Below are positions 6,038 through 7,470 of a stretch of DNA of 7,470 nt, one piece after another. Origin of the DNA: Magnetovibrio sp. (GTDB lineage Bacteria > Pseudomonadota > Alphaproteobacteria > Rhodospirillales > Magnetovibrionaceae); NCBI GenBank assembly GCA_016763255.1, contig JAESUA010000312.1, positions 1-7,470 of the forward strand, given 5' to 3'. The position numbers and the translations under genes are program-made. The notes beneath the pieces are model-generated. The model did not search any database. It saw only the letters and a program-made list of their open reading frames with translations, and was not told where the DNA came from. Position 1 is the stretch's first letter, and each line of letters opens with the position of its first letter.

Positions 6038-7470
6038 TTATAGTGGTATGTTTCCGTGCTTTTTCCACGGATTTTCGACATGCTTGTCTTTTAACATACG
6101 CAAGGACCGCGTGATACGCACGCGTGTGTTGTGCGGCATAATCACGTCGTCGATAAAGCCGCGCTTGCCCGCAACAAACGGGTTAGCAAAAGCTTTGCGA
6201 TATTCTTCAGTGCGCGCATCGATCTTGCTCTGATCACCCATATCGGCGCGGAAAATGATTTCCACCGCCCCCTTGGGCCCCATGACCGCGATTTCTGCCG
6301 ACGGCCATGCCAGATTGACATCGCCCCGCAGATGCTTGGAGCTCATCACATCATACGCACCGCCGTAAGCTTTGCGGGTGATGATGGTGACCTTCGGCAC
6401 GGTGGCTTCGGCATAGGCATACAGCAACTTGGCACCGTGGGTGATGATGCCGCCGTGTTCTTGGGCGGTGCCGGGCAAGAACCCGGGCACATCGTCAAAC
6501 GTCAAGATGGGAATGTTGAAGGCATCACAGTAGCGCACGAAGCGTGCAGCCTTGATCGAACTGTTGATGTCCAGACAACCGGCCAAAACCATCGGCTGGT
6601 TGGCAACGATGCCGACCGTGGAACCTTCCATACGGCCGAAACCAATGATGATGTTGCCGGCGTAGTTCGGCATCAATTCAAAGAAATCGCCTTCATCGAC
6701 GACCTTTTCGATCAATTCCTTCATATCGTAAGGCTTATTGGGATTGTCGGGGATCAAGGTATCCAGCGACATCTCAATGCGCTCGGCGCTGTCGGGGGTC
6801 GGACGCACGGGCGCTTTTTCGCGATTGTTGGCGGGCAAGAAATCAATGAAGCGGCGCAGATACAACAGCGCTTCGGCATCATTGGGGAAAGCATTATGAG
6901 CCACACCGGATTTCACGGTGTGCGCCGATGCGCCGCCCAAGTCTTCCTGGGTGACTTCTTCGTGGGTCACGGTTTTGACCACATCGGGGCCGGTCACGAA
7001 CATGTAGGACGTGTCTTCGACCATAAAGATAAAGTCGGTCATGGCCGGCGAATACACCGCACCACCGGCACATGGGCCCATGATCACGGAAATTTGCGGG
7101 ATCACACCCGATGCCAATACATTGCGCTGAAACACATCGGCGTAGCCCGCAAGGCTGTCGATGCCTTCTTGAATACGTGCCCCGCCGGAATCATTAAGGC
7201 CGATTACCGGTGCGCCGACCTTCATCGCCTGATCCATAACTTTGCAGATTTTTTCCGCATGGGTCTTGCTCAAAGAGCCGCCGAATACGGTGAAGTCTTG
7301 GCTATAGACAAAAACCAAACGGCCGTTGATATCGCCATAACCGGTGACCACGCCGTCGCCAGGAATGGATTGTTTTTCCATGCCAAAATCGGTGCAGCCA
7401 TGTTCCACGAACATGTCCCATTCTTCGAAAGAACCGGGATCAAGCAACAGTTCGATGCGTTCGCGGGCGG
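6038..7470 (-). CDS. pccB: Propionyl-CoA carboxylase beta subunit, 5' end outside window
   Basis: This is the carboxyltransferase subunit, which moves the carboxyl group from biotin on PccA to propionyl-CoA. The window holds the last 476 residues, starting [17 protein letters not shown]. The family is about 510 residues long, so some 34 N-terminal residues are missing beyond the edge and no start can be assigned. The N-half crotonase-like domain has [12 protein letters not shown] (91-102 of the fragment) and the oxyanion-hole block [12 protein letters not shown] (131-142). The C-half has [19 protein letters not shown] (329-347) and [10 protein letters not shown] (366-375). The Asp of GGAYD (fragment residue 373) corresponds to the residue that favours propionyl-CoA in Streptomyces PccB, as I recall the published work; acetyl-CoA-type subunits differ there. 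It is the first visible gene of the operon; the promoter lies outside. Confidence 0.95.
   Translation of the reverse strand, partial: ARERIELLLDPGSFEEWDMFVEHGCTDFGMEKQSIPGDGVVTGYGDINGRLVFVYSQDFTVFGGSLSKTHAEKICKVMDQAMKVGAPVIGLNDSGGARIQEGIDSLAGYADVFQRNVLASGVIPQISVIMGPCAGGAVYSPAMTDFIFMVEDTSYMFVTGPDVVKTVTHEEVTQEDLGGASAHTVKSGVAHNAFPNDAEALLYLRRFIDFLPANNREKAPVRPTPDSAERIEMSLDTLIPDNPNKPYDMKELIEKVVDEGDFFELMPNYAGNIIIGFGRMEGSTVGIVANQPMVLAGCLDINSSIKAARFVRYCDAFNIPILTFDDVPGFLPGTAQEHGGIITHGAKLLYAYAEATVPKVTIITRKAYGGAYDVMSSKHLRGDVNLAWPSAEIAVMGPKGAVEIIFRADMGDQSKIDARTEEYRKAFANPFVAGKRGFIDDVIMPHNTRVRITRSLRMLKDKHVENPWKKHGNIPL

Overview
The window looks like an ordinary chromosomal stretch of an alphaproteobacterium, plausibly Rhodospirillales-like. 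I infer this from the moderately GC-rich coding style, the alphaproteobacterial flavour of LipB and propionyl-CoA carboxylase, and the pccB / small membrane protein / pccA order. I could not run a database search, so the taxonomy is an inference. I see no mobile element, CRISPR array, prophage or integration signature.

Left part (1-829). The 5' half of a tRNA-Leu (anticodon UAG) lies on the minus strand and is cut by the window edge. It is divergent from lipB, the octanoyl-ACP:protein octanoyltransferase of lipoate synthesis.

Middle part (965-2950, plus strand). A secreted small protein of the molybdopterin-oxidoreductase (SUOX/YedY-like) fold is followed by a membrane sensor histidine kinase. 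The first gene carries a clear single-base frameshift at an AAA run around 1265-1267. On both sides of it the reading frames join into one sensible 182-residue protein. The pair looks like an exported protein with a partner kinase, although no response regulator is in the window.

Right part (2969-7470, minus strand). A tight five-gene operon reads right to left: pccB (5' end outside the window), a two-helix membrane protein of 75 residues, pccA, an acylphosphatase-like protein, and an acylphosphatase. Gaps are 33, 21, 10 and 8 bases. PccA and PccB together carboxylate propionyl-CoA to methylmalonyl-CoA. The last two genes are a tandem pair of related proteins. The terminal one keeps the catalytic Arg and Asn of acylphosphatase. 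The upstream one aligns without gaps but has lost both, so it is probably a non-catalytic paralog. PccA also starts with an unusual 30-residue Lys/Ala/Pro-rich tail ahead of the normal start of the family.

The kinase gene and the operon converge with only 18 bases between their stop codons. The points most worth a second look are the acylphosphatase/pseudo-acylphosphatase pair inside a biotin-carboxylase operon, the basic tail on PccA, and the frameshifted exported gene next to the kinase.
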